A stretch of DNA of 64,000 bases from Parus major (lineage: Eukaryota > Chordata > Aves > Passeriformes > Paridae), in NCBI RefSeq assembly GCF_001522545.3, contig NC_031799.1:34178958-34242957 (forward strand), written 5' to 3'. Shown here one piece after another: positions 49,956 to 64,000 of the stretch (position 1 is the first letter of the stretch; each line of letters begins with the position of its first letter). Below the pieces are notes generated by a model. The model did not search any database. It was not told the origin of the DNA and saw nothing but the letters and a program-made list of their open reading frames with translations. A program made the position numbers and the translations under genes.

Positions 49956-52590
49956 GTTTGTGCTGTGAGACAAATACCAGATTGCCTGCATTGCAGGTGC
50001 ATGGAGTGCTGGGGCATTTTTTGTGAGTAGGGCAGACATAAGATGGGGCTGAACAAGTGTTATGCTCAGACTGTGGGATCTGAAAAAATCAGGGTGCAGT
50101 TTTGTACTAAGGGATGCTCTGCAAAGTGCTATCTTTGTATCATGCTTCTTCCCATGTTAGACTCTGATTTCCAAGTTCTCTGATTGTCTACTTATCACTC
50201 AGAGAAGGCATTCAGGATTTAGGTTAAAATATAGATTGAGAATCTTTAGATGGACATGTTGGAGTGGAAATGCTGAACTGGCCATTCCATCACTGTCATA
50301 AGGCTCTGATTTGGCTTCAGATATCCTTTTTCTCTCCCATTGCTGGAACTGCTGAAATAAGCACCTGCTGCAGACAACAACTTGGCTCTCAACTTCACTT
50401 TCACATACTACTCAAGGTATGTCTGATATTTTTGATAGAGACTAATTCCTTTCTCTAATGTCGAAGTGAAATGATGGCACTTGATCTCTGAAAGACACAG
50501 AGTAACAAGTTTCATGTCTGATGGCTTCTATTAGAAGGAGAGCTCTCTTGGAAGTGGTGTTGCTCAGCAGGACTAATTTAGAGTGGCTTTTTCTCACAGA
50601 TTTATGTAACTCTCATAGTACGTTTGTGGTGCAGCTGTTGCTGATGTTGTGGAAGAGCTTCCAATTCCCAGGCAGAAACTGAGGAGTGAGATAACTCTTT
50701 TGGAGAATCTGTATGTGTACTATGGTCCCTGACTCCCTAGTGTGGTACCAAACGTGGGGAATCACCTATTGCATATCACAGCAATAACACAAAATTTAAA
50801 AAAAAAAAAGAAAGAAAATTTTAAAAAGTTAAGGGATTTGTTATCAGTTGCAGTCTTTTGCATTATTATTTTGTAACTCATCCTGTACAAAATAAGCTTC
50901 TAGGCCAAAGAGAAATAAGGAAAGAATATGGTGAGGCTGAAACTGGACTAAAACAAAATTCTATGCTTCAAAGCACTCTCTGCTTTTTAGAAATAATAAA
51001 TTTATTTTTATCTTGTTTACTATAGCTAAAAATAAGTGGTATTTGGAAGACTGACCATTTATGCCCTGGTTACAGAGTCCTCTGTCATTTGCTACTGTTG
51101 ATTTTGAATTCAATCTTGTAGTATGCCATAGTCATATTGGCTGTGTGATATTGAAATGCTCTATAAATATTGATTAGGTGTTCTAATAAATCAGTCTGAT
51201 TGTTCAAAGTATTTACTATCTTTATTGTACCTGTTGCAACACCTCTTAGAGACATAGATATACCTTTGAATGAATCCTTAGCCATAAGCAAACAAGATGT
51301 TATCTCTATTATACATAGATGGAGTTTTTTTTTTTCTGTCAGTCTTGAAATCCTTTATAGAAATCCTTTATAGAAGGATTTTGTGATCAAGAAAAAATTA
51401 AAAGACATACTATATACATAACTATTTATATTTCAAGTATAAAACTGCCAATCTGAAATGTAAAAATCCGGATGAAGTGATAGTAAATGTTTTCAGAATT
51501 GCAATGCTAGTGATTATACAATACTTAAATGTAAAAGATCACGAGTCTGAATTATAGAGGATAGCATCACTGAAGTGCCCTGATAGAGCTGGAAGTTTTC
51601 AAATGCTTTGTTTTAGGGAATGAGTGCCATAAATTAAAATAATCACTGTTTTCTCCCATTTTCAATGAATCTAATTTTTTTTCCCCTATTATTTTTGTTT
51701 TGGTTTTTGTTTTTTTTCATTATGTAAAATTCTGGAGACTTGCTCAATATAGATTCAGTGATGGCTTTTGGAGTTCATGATGAGACTTGGTTACATTTCA
51801 AACCTATGTTCTTTGTAGAGTTTTGTTACCTCTGACAGTCTGTGACATTACAACTTACTGATTAGGTTTATGCAGTGTTTGTAATTATGTCCTTGTTCTG
51901 GCAGGAATGTGGCTTTTATATTTCTTGCTACTGTATTTCACTCTGAGTTAGTGTCTCTCTTGGATGTATCTATCTATTCAGAAAATCTGACACCTAGTTA
52001 TGAGGAGTAATAGCAAAGAAATTCCCTAGTGTGCAATCCCAAAATCTTCCCTTCTGAAATCCCCCTTCAGAGAAACACAATTTTTAGTTTTTGCTTTGTG
52101 TAACACTTCTCATTGCTAAATTGCTAAATAATTACAGAAAATATGCCTTGATTTTTCTTCAAGTGTCCTCATTTCATTATGTGTTCCAACCATAATACCA
52201 GCTACACATAGTCAATATGTTTGACTTCTTTGATAGCACTATAAAGCAGGGATTTTAGCTTAACTTCAGATCTCTTTGTGCATTTATGATGTCATAGTAA
52301 GAATAATTATCATATATGTAGTATTCTATTAATATTTTTAATTTAAAGATTTCAAAGTTATTTTCCTATACAGTTATGTTTTTTATACAAATGCCCAATT
52401 AATAGCACAGATATTACACCAAAAGGAACAGCTTCAGGGCAGAGAAGGAATTATTTATTTTTTGTATTTGAACACAGGTTTTGCTGTATGCTGAAGAATC
52501 ATTTCTGTTGAGAAGCACTTTGGTGTTGTGAAGTCAATAAATATACCTTTCACATTGAACTTAACAATTTCCAGCAATGTGAGTACTATT

Positions 52591-52606
52591 AAAAAAAAAA
52601 AAAAAA
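52591..52606. repeat. Poly-A tract
   Basis: Sixteen A residues, about 50 bases after an AATAAA (52537). It could be the tail of an old retroposed sequence, but no parent or target-site duplication is evident. Confidence 0.7.
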
Positions 52607-55600
52607 GAAGCAGCACATAAAGTTTCTAAATATCAGAGAACAGTCTTTGTGAACCAGATAATAAGACAGAAAATCACCAAAATGCCAGGAGGGCAATTTG
52701 AAATGAGAAGGCTGGTTAGGAACTGAATTGTAATTTGGGCAATAAACCCTGTTTATGATAGTCTTCCAGTCATTAACTGTGTCTGTTGCCAGAGGAAACT
52801 GGGACTATTAACTTCCTCTGACTGAACCAGAGGGAGAAAGCAATAATTTCTTTTACAAGCAGAAGGAAAGGTTCTGCTCAATAAAAAGCAATTAAACATT
52901 TCCTATAAAAAAGAATGCTCAGGAGACCTCATGCCACTGTCAATGTGGCTATCAAAAGCTTCCCTTTGGCTCTTTGAAAGCTATTCCATGTTATTTGTGT
53001 ATTTATTACATCTCTGCAATTACAAACTTGACTGAAGACAAATTTTGTTGAGGTGAATGATTCCACTGAATGACTAAGGGTCTAATGAATTTCTTTCTCA
53101 TCCCAAGGACTTTCTCATCCCAGTAATCTCTGATCTGTTTTCAGAGATGAGAACTGAAGAGATACTCCTGTACGCTTATCTTGCTTTGAACAAATAGAGA
53201 TGACTTTCTAATTATTCAGATAATTTCATTCTGTGTCTTTAATTAATTTTGAACTTTTTTCCTCGGTAGGATATTTGTTGCTTTACTATCTTGAATCAGT
53301 TACTTGTTCAGGAAATTAGACTGTATCATTATATGCTGTATAAAGAAATGTTTCCTTTCAATCTCCTGAGACTACAAAAATATTTTGGTGCTATTATTTC
53401 TGTTAAAAGATTTTAATCTTGTGATCCTTGTCTGGATCATAGTATTCTGTGTACCACAAAAAGAAGAGAAAGGAAAGTCCTTTTTGCATGGAGCTCAGAA
53501 TTGAGCAGTAGTGAAAGTTACAAAAACAGCAGACATGGCTTCTGGCTGTTATAGGAGTAGCCTGGGAAGAGAATTACTTCATTTTCATAATATACTGGTA
53601 TCGTTTAGCTGTATGAGTAATTTTCACTCAAGGAAAAGGGTAATAAATTATTGCCAATTACTCCTTCAATTTATCATTATCAACATATAACAGTCATATC
53701 ACTTTAGCAGTTCGTAAAAATCTGGTATTTCATGGGGTTTTATTAGTATCTGGATTGCTGTACAAAACGGCTTTCAGAGGAGAGAGTCTGCATCATTACA
53801 CTGCTTCCCATCCATCACCAGCTGGCTATCAAAGGATACAGGAGTAAAGCAAACAATGAAAATTACTGCCCACATGCTGGTCCTCTTTCCACCATGGTGT
53901 CTGCAGTAATTGAAAGCTTGGCTTGTCTAACTGCAGCTGAATTCATGCAACATCTATTGCCAAACAAAGCACTCATAGTACTGCTTATTTCAAAGCTAAT
54001 TTTCAGTAATGTTACTACTCAAGACTATTATTGAGTGGTGGGTTAAGTACTTTAACACTTAAGCAAGATCATCTCTGAAGGCCAAAGAAAAGCTTACTTG
54101 ACTCTACGTTTTGTCTTTGTCATTTTTGTAGAAGATCATTCTATCACATTGCATTAGAAAAGGTGTGTGACAGAAGTATGGGAGCTCTTCCTCACCCCAC
54201 AGGTGAATCACCCCATCAGTATCTGTGTTCTTGTGACCTACTTAGCATTCACCCCCTCAGGATGGGTTACAAATCCAACTTACATGTTATTGTAGTTGCA
54301 TTTGCCTTCTGAATAGTACAAAATGGAAAAGGAGAAAAGCAAAGATTCAAGGAGATGAAATATATTCAAATGCAGGTATGCTATAGAACATAAGTGCTGA
54401 AAAATCTCTGTGAACAGGCTTTATTCTAGCTCTACTACACTGACTTTCTCTTTAGCTAGGTAAGAAAAGGTTATAGTGAGAAATACTTCAATGTGCTCTC
54501 TGTCTCCCTATTGGAGGGATTTTCAAAGCCATAAAACTAACAACACTATTTCATTTCTCCTTGAAACAGGAATGGTGCTAACATACCAGGGTGATGGGTT
54601 ACAGCTTCAGAGAGACATGTGCCATTCTGCAGAAGTCAGTGAAGATACAGGTTTATAGAAAATCAAATCATAGACTGCTGAATAAGAGAGAATTCCAGTA
54701 ACTGAAAGAATAGAAGGATTTGAAAACTGTTAATATTTTATATTAGAGCAACTGAGAAAAAATTTAACTCCTCCTTTGGGTCAAAAATGTAAGCATGAAG
54801 TAGACTTTAAGAGTACCATCCCCAAAAGTTTTGTAATGATTTAATGTATGCTAAGTAATTCACAATAATAATGAGTGTGCAAATTTTAGATAATTATTGG
54901 CTCTGTTATGCCAAAGTATTTGCAGTATTTTTGGTTAAAATAGAAGATTCTTTGCCTAAAGATATTTTTGTTCAGTTCCTTTTTATTTTACCAAACCAAA
55001 GCAAGAATTATCTGCAAGATTTTTGTGATCTCTTGGGCAGGCAGGAAGTGGGAACAGAAATTATAGCAAATATATCCAAGCTCTACAAAAGGGCTACAAA
55101 ATTAATTCTCATTTTAAAAGGTATATTTTAATGCTTTAAATACTTTTAGAACTGGGTCATCTGCCTCAGCTTATTGGAAAGGAATCTACCAGGCTAGACT
55201 TCGAGGTGTGTGTGTGGCTGAAGCACATTTGAGTAAAGGTCTTCATTCTGCTTTTGGAAAGGGGTAGACACATAGCAACAAAGAGAAGTGGAAGACTACA
55301 AGCCATTGCTGATGGAATAGGCTTACAGCAGAGACATGTAACTTGACAGGTGTCATGTTATCATGTCGTGGGTTTATCCTAGACTTCCATCAGATTGAAA
55401 TGATGGCTTTTCTTAAAATCTTTTTATGCCAAACACATGGATGGTAGCTGTCCACGTGTATAATATATTTTATTATTATTTTTAATATTTGGAACATTCT
55501 TCTACAAATTTCTAAGGGTTCATACAAAAAGGTGTCTATTATTTGGAAACACTTTTTCTACTACCCTGGTGGTTCAGATATTCAAATATCAGATGCAGTG

Positions 55601-58084
55601 CATTCCAAATAATGTGACTTGGTTTGGAAATTTGTTCCTTTGCAACAAAGAGAAAGAAAGACTGCTCTACAGATTCTCTTAAAAAGGGAACACATTCAGC
55701 ACTAGAAGATGTAAAAATACAGCAACAAACCACATACTAGTAATTTCACAAAAACAGTTGTCTTGGCTGTTGCAAATGAGGAAAAGGAAAATAAAAGAGA
55801 TATAAAGGAAAAATAAATTAATAGATTTTTATATGACATATTTGAGGGTCTTTCCCATGTACCAGCATATTTCTTTTAAAGCAGTCTCACACTACTTAAT
55901 GAGTGAAGCATAGATGTGTGTGTGCATCAAAAATGTATGAAATATCCACCTTAGCTCCATATAATCCCTTTGGAAATAAAAACAGGCACCTTTACTAAAA
56001 TATTGCAGAATTTAATAATTGATTAGTTTAAGATTTAATGATATGTTTCATCTATGCATTAATCATTCTCCCCCTTCTGCTTTAATGCTTTAGAAAGTCG
56101 TTTCTTGATGAAATCATGTAAATTTGGCAGTCTGACAGTCAAAAGGAAGGTTTAGAGATCTTGGATAAGTTTTTGAAAATTAGTATATTGCAAGTAGGAA
56201 GAAATTTTAGATGCAGTATCTTAGGAGGGGAAAAAAATCAATCATAAATCCCAAAGGGACCACATTGACTTTGTTAAGTTGTTTGCAATTTTTTCTGACC
56301 TGCTTTTATCAGATGGGAATTAGCCTTTATCTGGGAAGTATTTACTTTATCTGAGAAATATTAATGTTGCTTTACATATCACTTGAGTTAATATATGATT
56401 TTAAAGCAGTGACTGTAAATATTTTAAAGAGATCTTCATTTTCTTGTCATATTTATGTTAACAACAGTCTGAACACAGGAGGGAGACAAAGACTTGGTTA
56501 AGATGCAGAGATGTGTTTAAAAGCTAAGCTTCAGGAAAGAAATGGGTAGAGAGAATACAGCTGGTGATTTACAAGTATTACATTTGATTTAAAACAATGT
56601 TTTTATCATATGCCATATTGCTTTTTAAATTGCCCCCTAACATTATTTAGTGAGAAGTAGCTTACCCTACTTCTTTTTCCTTTATTAATTGCTTTAAGTG
56701 TGATAATTTCTTAGCCTATTTCTGGAGCTGATATCATGGATAGCCATCCCTTGTCTATGCCTATAGCTAATATTGAGGTATTTTTGCCAATATAAAAATT
56801 ACAATGAATCACATAAAAGTTATGTTGTCTCTGAAGATTGTACCACTAATATTTAAGTAAGATGCACTTATTCTTTCTTTTTTTTTCAGTTGAGCACTAT
56901 TTGCCATGTGCATGTAGTGTTTTGCAGTGCCTTCTTTTGTTTGAGAGTTCTCAGCATAGACTTGATATGATAAAAATTTTAAAGACTCTTTTCTTCCAAA
57001 TCGTCATGGCATAAAAAAATCAGCAAACCATGACTGCACAACTTTTACAGTCTTCTGTAGTTTGCAGTGAGAGCAAAGCTGAGAAAACTTGCTGGATGTT
57101 TGATAGCTGGGAAACTTAAGCCCTGTTTCCCTGCAGCAGAAGTACAACCCTATGCCTGGCTTTGCCAATGTGAACTAGCCATATCTCTGAAGAAGCCTAG
57201 CCAGAACTCATTTTCCTTGTACACATGAGGTCTGTCTGCTGAGACTGAAGGTCAGCTCATTTTTCTGATTGCTGATATGGTTTCCTACTTGCTGAGAGGT
57301 GAACTGAGACTGCTTACACTGTCCAGCAAACAATCAGAGGATGGACTTTTCATTGCAGTCATATAGTAAAGAAAATAAAACTGTCTGGAAGTGAATCCAA
57401 TTGACTTAAGATGGTGGAAAAGAGCTGGATATGATAAGACAACAAAGTAATAATAATATGGACAAACTTCTGAATGGTAGGATTGGTTTCCTATGTGGGA
57501 TTAACCAAGTTGTTTATCCTGTCCTTGTAGTACTGTTTTTGTGCTTGATATTTGCTCACTACATTTTAAAATGAAAACACCAATTAATCCTTACATTTTG
57601 GTATACTAAAAATGTGCAAAAATAATTCCAAGGACTTAAGGGTACAATTAAATTCAGGGGGAATGACAATTTGGGTAAATTGGTCAGTACTACTCTGTAC
57701 TCTAGATATCAATTCATTTCTGGATGATTTTATATTCTTCTCTCAGATCCATAATCATCCAGCCTTCTTTGTGTTGTTATGAATTGTAACTAGGAAATCA
57801 ACATTTCCAAACTGCATCAAGGAGCTGTCTTTCTTCCACACTTGAAAGTAATTCATAGTGACAAGAAATATAAAGAGATAAGATAAAGGACTATTTTACT
57901 GGACAATTAAAACCTCTTGAAACATGGCTAACTTCCATGCTATTAAAAATAAAATGCAAGCCAGATGTTTAGTGTAAGTATGTGTTTGGACTACACAGAT
58001 GCAGCATCTCTGTGACTTTGAGATCAATAAAACAAACTAAAAGTAATTTTTTTTTAGTGTAGAGGAATTCATTGCACTCTAGTA

Positions 58085-58280
58085 CAATCATAGACTTATA
58101 AAATCATAGAATTGTTGAATGGTTTGGCCTGAAAGAGTCATGAAGAAGATCTAGTTTCAACCCTCCTGCCATGAGCAGGGCTGCTCAAAGCCCCATCCAA
58201 GACCATAAACACTTCCAGGGATAGGGAACCCACAGCTATTCTGGGTAAGAGAAACAGCATCAGGAATTGTTCCTTAAATA
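58085..58280 (-). mobile_element. CR1 LINE 3' end, inverted
   Basis: The top strand reads AATCATAGAATTGTTGAATG, CAACCCTCCTGCCATGAGCA, GGCTGCTCAAAGCCCCATCC, then AACACTTCCAGGGATAGGGA and CACAGCTATTCTGGG. This is the reverse complement of the CR1 3' tail. Confidence 0.92.
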
Positions 58281-60188
58281 AGAACAATATTGATTGAAAA
58301 TTGATGGTGGATCTGTTGAGCTATTTTAATAACTATTGCTACTGAAACAATGGATAACCAGAGCCCATATCTTTAATATATATAGCAAAATGAGCTCTCA
58401 GGCAGTCTGGGAATAGCTACTTGGGCTATGTGGCAAAGGCAGTACTATTCTCTCTACAGCCTGTTTTCTAAAATGAAGCAACTGCAATGTCAGCTCTACA
58501 TTAGATCTTTGCTGGCAATAGTGATTAGCATAGCACAGCCTGCTGGAGTTTTAGACAGCTGGGTTCTGAGCAGCTAAAAGACCTTAGCCATAAACAAGCA
58601 GGCAGAACTACAAGAAAACCATTGCACTAGTGGGAAATTTTAAGCAAAGGTAACTGTAGATACTTCCTGCTTGCCCATCTTCCTGCCCGTCTGCCTAGAT
58701 GAGATGATGATTCTGAGCTCTAGCTGAGACACTTGAGAAATGTTAAAAAACTCACTTTGGATAACATTAGCACTTCAGTTTCTCCCTTTACTGATGCTTA
58801 GGTCTCCTTTTTTCATCTGTAACAGTATCTTTGGTGCCATGTGCAGGCGTGCTCACTGCGCTTCTGGGGTACCCTGTCTGCCTGCAGTTCACAGGTGACT
58901 GGTGATTCTAGTGGGGGTATCTGCTTAGTCTGGGCTTTCACCTCATAGAGAGGAACGAAAGAAACAATTGGTGACAGGATATCACACTGAGGATGAGTGT
59001 TACTGACTGTCAAGATCACTGCCACTATTCAGAATGAATTAAGATTTTATTTTAGGGCAGCACAACTAATCATGTAGAGTGAAGAGGAGATTAAGAATAC
59101 TACGTTCTGCATTATGGCAAAGATACTTCATAATAATAAGCAGAGAGACATTAAGGCTGTCACATCAATATCAATGGTTCCGTCATGTAAACCCTGTCAG
59201 CAATATTGCATTATTTAGAAATATATAATACTCCACACAGAGACTGCACACTAAATATGCTTGAGAAAATAAATAAAACAAATGCACAGCAAGATAAACA
59301 AAATGAGCATATCACGTGTTAGCAATGATTCAGTAGTTTTTTGGTTTCAGCTCCCTGGGAAATGAACAAAAATGTACTAATTTTAAAACATCAGATATAC
59401 AGATACTTGAAGTGAAAAGACTTGTAAGGACCATATCTTTCAAGAAGGCATGAAAATGGGGACTGCTCTGTAAATAGGACAAAAAAGGATAAGGCTCATT
59501 TATGGTCTCTAGCTGGAAAAACTATGTGACTACACATCTGCTTGTTTATTTGAGCCTGATCATGCTCACATTTATTGATAAAGGTTGAAGTTCTGTGGAT
59601 GTAAGGGAGCTGCTCACAGGCCTTGATTCTAGAATATTTGGTGGGCAAAATAACTCAAATGATGACATTAAGGTCATGTCTCCCTGAAAGCCAAAGATAT
59701 CCATGTCCTGTGGTTCAAATGGGGATGGAGACAATGTCATTAATTTATCTTAATTTGTTAATGCTTTGCTCATGTTTTCTTTGTATCTGCATATGTTTTC
59801 CTGTTCAGTGTTGATAGAAGAGGGAAGGCAAACATTAAGTGAAGACAAGAAAGCTGTGCACCTAATTTTTAAAAGTAATTTTGTGTGCTTGTGCACAGAG
59901 AAAGAAGCAACTTTGCAAGTACTGAATGTTACCTGATATTCCTTGGAAGTACTTGTTTTCCTCTATAAGTGGCAGAGGTGCAGTGTGAGCCCACTTTAAC
60001 AGTCTGATGCATCTTTAACACATCAGAGTTAAAACTTGGTAAAAATTTGAAATTATTGACTACCAATATATTAGAATCATCTGTACAAGTTTTATTATGT
60101 TTCTACAGATACAGCCTTATAATTAAAATGTTTTGAAATATTAAGTTTATGTATGAATTACAAGTATTATTTCATAAACTTGCTGGTC

Positions 60189-60217
60189 TTTTTTTTTTTT
60201 GTTTGTTTGTTTTGTTT
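60189..60217. repeat. Poly-T / (TTTG)n tract
   Basis: A run of T followed by GTTTGTTTGTTTTGTTT. Confidence 0.8.
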
Positions 60218-63200
60218 CGACTCATTAGACCATGTATTTTCTGTGACTAAAAATGACTGAACTAAAGCAATATCATGCAAGAAATGATAGACTCAGTAGG
60301 ACTGGCCTGAATGAGATAAAGAAGGAAAAAGGAGCTCTGCAATTACAATTGACAAGTTGGTTTAATATCCAGTGAAAGAAGAATGCAATTCAAGAGCAGC
60401 TGGATTAATTAAGTAATATGGCAAAACAAACCATGGGTTATAATAATTTTCAGTATGCCCCAGGACTTAGGGAGGCCTGAGGGCTCAGAGTTCAACTTCT
60501 CTTGACACAGGAAATGCTGATATCTATAATGAACGTGGGTGTCAAGAAATAAAAATGTATTATATATGAGGTACATAATAGAAGTATATATCTGACAAAT
60601 TTCATACAAAATACAAAGAAGATATATTTTATCTCATAAATCTTATTATGTGAATATCTTATATTTACCTGTATATACAGACTAAAAGATTGCAGTCATT
60701 ATGGAATACTGGCTAAAAAAATGGGGAAAAAAATCTCAATGTCTAGTACAATCAGAAATAAAACAATCTGAGGAAAGAAACCTGTAAGTGGTCTGGTGGA
60801 AGTGTGTGAAATAAATTATATGACCCAGTTTGCTTTTACTGGAAATCTGCTGGTGCCTGGGGCATTATAAAAATCAATCAGACAGGTGAAAATAGAAAGT
60901 GAATGACCAATGGATGGTTTAACAAATTTGTAAAAGTTTCATAGAAAACCTGGAAACCCTGAAAATGATTCTGTGTAAATTCACATGCCAACTACCAAAA
61001 GACACACAGATCATATCCTAGAAAAATGACAGTTTTAGTTGACTGACAGACTGTTTTGAAAGTCCCCTGCAGCCCAGGATGTGCAGGGTAAGAGTTCTCA
61101 CTGTAGCGCAGTGTGAGGAATAGTACGAAAGAGACAGTGCTGTAATACTCTGCAGAAGATGGAAAGAAGATGGAAAAAAGCTTCACTTGTCATGGGGAAC
61201 TTAGATGTGGCAAAGTTTTGTTAATTACAAGACCAAATTTCTTTCCTGATTAGAAGCTGGTCTTGCTTGATCTATTGAGGTGGACCTGAATGACTGATGA
61301 AGGATCACCAATTTGTGGCAGACCAGTGGATCTGCATTAATTTCTATTGACTGATGACAGTGAAAAGCAGAACTATCAGAAGCAGCCTGACACAGATTTG
61401 AGAAGGATGCATCTGTTGCTGTGATGGGAATTCTGCTGGTGAGTGTCCAGGAAGCACTCACACTGAGGAAGTCTCGAGGCAATCCTGTAGGCAATGTTTG
61501 CCTGTGTGTACAGACCATGAGCACAAGTGATAATTTTGTTCTTCCTGTCCAGACTAGCAACTGCCCAATATTGTTTTTCACCGAACAATGAACTATGGAT
61601 CTGCTTGATGCAGATCATGCTTTGGATGCATTTGGAAGCAGGTGGGTCATGAGTACTCAGGTGGAGGCTGACTCTCAAAGGAGAATGAAGGGAGAAAGCT
61701 GGCCAGTCCCTACAGCTTTGGAAATTCAGTCCTTGGCTGAATGTGTAAAGGTGGACAAAGGCAAGCTGTGGCAAGGGAAACTGGTAAGTGACAGTGAGAA
61801 AATCTTTTATCAAAGTGTAGGCAAAAGTCACCAGAGACCAGGGTTTCAATAACTGGCTTTTTGTAAAACCAAGTGGAAGGCAGACCTGAAAAGAAAATAC
61901 AATATCTGAGCGACAGTTAAGTAAGGTCTAATGGTGTCCACAGACAGACGATGTGAGCAGAACTGTGCAAAACCATGTATTTCCTTTCAGAACAATAAAA
62001 CCCAAACATATCAGGGATTACTAATAATGACAGGAATCTGTATGAAATGTTAACATGCATAAAATATCCTTCCATAGAAAATGAGCACAGCTTGAAAACT
62101 CTCATGTTCTAGACCTGAAAACATTTGAAATGAGTAAAGACACAGAGACAGTTCTTACTTACATCTTGAGGAGAAAAGTTGTACTGAATGGAGAAGGTCA
62201 TCAGTCAAAGCAATCAGGGAAAGTATCAGAGCAGGAAATTATCAGGTTATGCTTTGGAGCCAGTGAGTAAAGAAAAGCTAATATCAGAAATAAGCTTAGC
62301 ATGGAAGACCAATATAGTAATTCTGCTGATGTAGAGGACTTAAATTAGAACATAAGCCCTAATTGGTGGATATTTGTGGCTGTTACTTACCATAGAGTAG
62401 TGAAAGTTGTTGTTTACTGCCCTAATAGGCTAAACCAATGTAATTTTGTGTTAAATTACTACACTAGGTACAGTCCTATTTTCATGAAATCAGTGGCAAA
62501 GCTGTGAGAGAAGGTTTGAATTTCTGAAGAAAAGCACTAAATCTCAGAGAAACATCTCAGCCTGGGCACTGTCCTAGGTAATAAAGTAGCAAAAAATTGT
62601 GTCTGAAGAAGGTACAAATATAAACAAGAGTCCAGTCATTACGGTGTAATAGGGGAACACAAAGAGCATATCTGTACATATGCATGTCTAATAGGAATTG
62701 TATTCTTTATAGTCAAGTTACATTCAAAAAGTAATCTACTTATTCAGTCCTAGCTTGATATACATTACTGCTCATCGTAAATGAAAAGCACTTGAAGATT
62801 CAAGATGAGGAATATGTTGCAAATTCTGTTTTCAAATTTATAAATTCAGCATAGGACTATCTGCTCTTGCACATTTTAAGCTCCTCAAGCTTTCAGTTAA
62901 TCTCAAAGTATGAACATATGTACATTCACACATATGCAGTGTAAAACATATGAAGACTACAGTCCAGCTTCTTTTGTACTCCAAACAATGTAAAAATGAC
63001 AAATGTTTACATATGTTGGCAGAGTACCTTATTATAATGGTGCTTATCAATTATGATGATTAGAAATAAATTTAAAATAATATTTGAGGGCAAGCTTTCT
63101 TGAGTAAGAGTGAGATAGATGTTCCACAAATCAACAGTTTCAGTGCTGCCCTCTTCACTGTCAAGTCTCACTTAAGAAAGTCTTGCTGAACACACACTTT

Positions 63201-63533
63201 CCCAGAAGAGAGACTGTGAGGATAGTGCTGCCACACTCCTTCCTAAGCAGCCTGGGAGCACTGCATGGTTGCAACTCTGCCAGAGACAAATGAACACCAA
63301 GATGATTGCATGAATGGCCACTGCAAGCTATATTAATATTTTACATTAAATTTTGTTAAATTGAGAATGACCAATAAAAAGAGTAACAATAAGAATGTGC
63401 ACTCTCTTTTTTAAAACACAAACGTATGCTGTGATCTCTAGTTTCTGTATGATGCCATCATGCAGAAAAATTATCTGCATCATGAAATATTTTACTCTTG
63501 ATATGCTCAATCTCTGCTAATGGAATTTTTTTA

Positions 63534-63562
63534 CATATATATGTACATATATATATACATGT
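63534..63562. repeat. TA-rich microsatellite
   Basis: CATATATATGTACATATATATATACATG, an imperfect TA/CA repeat with palindromic character. Confidence 0.75.
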
Positions 63563-64000
63563 CTTTGTGCAGTTCATCTTCTACAAAGGATCACCCAGGA
63601 AATGTTTGCCAAAATATGACCAGTGGCCAGAAAAGGAGAATATCTTATTATAAATTTGTAGTCAGAGTGTAAGCAGTTCCATAGGCCAAGACTACATTAG
63701 ATAAATTTTGGAACAGTTGTAAATGTTCTAGACATATATCTTATTCAGGCATTTTTGTAGCGATATTTAATTACAATGTCGTGTCTATCTTGTTGCAATG
63801 CAGAACAAGCACTTAGATTGGTCAGATACCTCTATTTAGTTTCTTCTGAAAAATACAACTGAAAACTAGTGAAGAGTTATAGAACAGTGTGCATTGGCAT
63901 GGAGGAATTTCAAAAAGAACTGTATTTACTGTTAATAGATTGCTGCTTCATAGTCAGAACAATTTTGGAACTGGCACCAGAAAGTAGTTAAATGTCACAA

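Larger units (their letters stand above)
45580..58080. other. Gene-poor intergenic DNA
   Basis: 12.5 kb of AT-rich sequence. No conserved coding segment was recognised, and all open frames are short and scattered. Noted items are the hairpins at 46.2 and 49.3 kb, a 32-base duplication near 49.9 kb and A/T homopolymers (for example 52591-52606). Confidence 0.55.
58280..64000. other. Gene-poor intergenic DNA to the window end
   Basis: AT-rich, with no gene recognised. Open frames near 61.2-61.9 kb occur on both strands over the same bases and match nothing known to me. It also contains T/TTTG low-complexity sequence at 60189-60217 and a TA-rich tract at 63534-63562. Confidence 0.5.

Noticed and set aside
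52537..52606. AATAAA followed by a poly-A tract as a retropseudogene tail
   Set aside because: No upstream coding similarity and no target-site duplication could be seen.
61225..61852. Open frames of 118 and 157 codons on the minus strand and 85 on the plus strand over the same bases
   Set aside because: No splice context, no recognised domain and mutual overlap. The length is within chance for a long intergenic region.

Overview
This is vertebrate nuclear DNA, most likely from a bird. Coding exons are short, flanked by GT/AG splice sites and separated by long AT-rich introns. The recognisable interspersed repeats are CR1 LINE fragments plus one probable avian-type ERVL LTR remnant, and CpG is concentrated in a single promoter island. 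The two genes found, CEP78 and PSAT1, are neighbours in birds and mammals; in chicken this pair is on chromosome Z (recalled synteny, not read from the sequence). There is no prokaryotic content, CRISPR array or operon, and I recognised no tRNA or rRNA gene.

Layout. Bases 1-19,706 hold the 3' part of CEP78 on the + strand. The window opens on the last 20 bases of one exon, and twelve more coding exons follow, phase-consistent to a TGA stop. Together they encode 612 residues: the rest of the leucine-rich-repeat region, a basic linker, a coiled coil, a conserved post-coil helix region and a poorly conserved tail. A first polyadenylation signal lies near 19,984. Around 21.66 kb an exon-like open segment with its own stop and AATAAA could be an alternative CEP78 3' end. 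Bases 24.1-24.9 kb are a CpG island containing a striking two-unit minisatellite, then CCAAT and TATA-like boxes and exon 1 of PSAT1. PSAT1 (24,762-39,065, + strand) is complete: nine coding exons, 370 residues, all catalytic residues intact. Its 3' UTR has two candidate poly(A) signals (39.63 and 40.57 kb).

From about 40.6 kb to 64 kb no gene could be recognised. That stretch holds CR1 fragments, low-complexity tracts, a few exon-like segments and two notable inverted repeats, one of which (46.2 kb) looks like a microRNA precursor.

The two genes act in unrelated processes: CEP78 in centriole and cilium biology, PSAT1 in serine synthesis. Their adjacency is conserved synteny rather than a functional unit. 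I found no convincing undescribed multi-gene system. The best leads are the promoter minisatellite, the miRNA-like hairpin, the alternative CEP78 terminal exon and the fast-evolving 46-base CEP78 exon.
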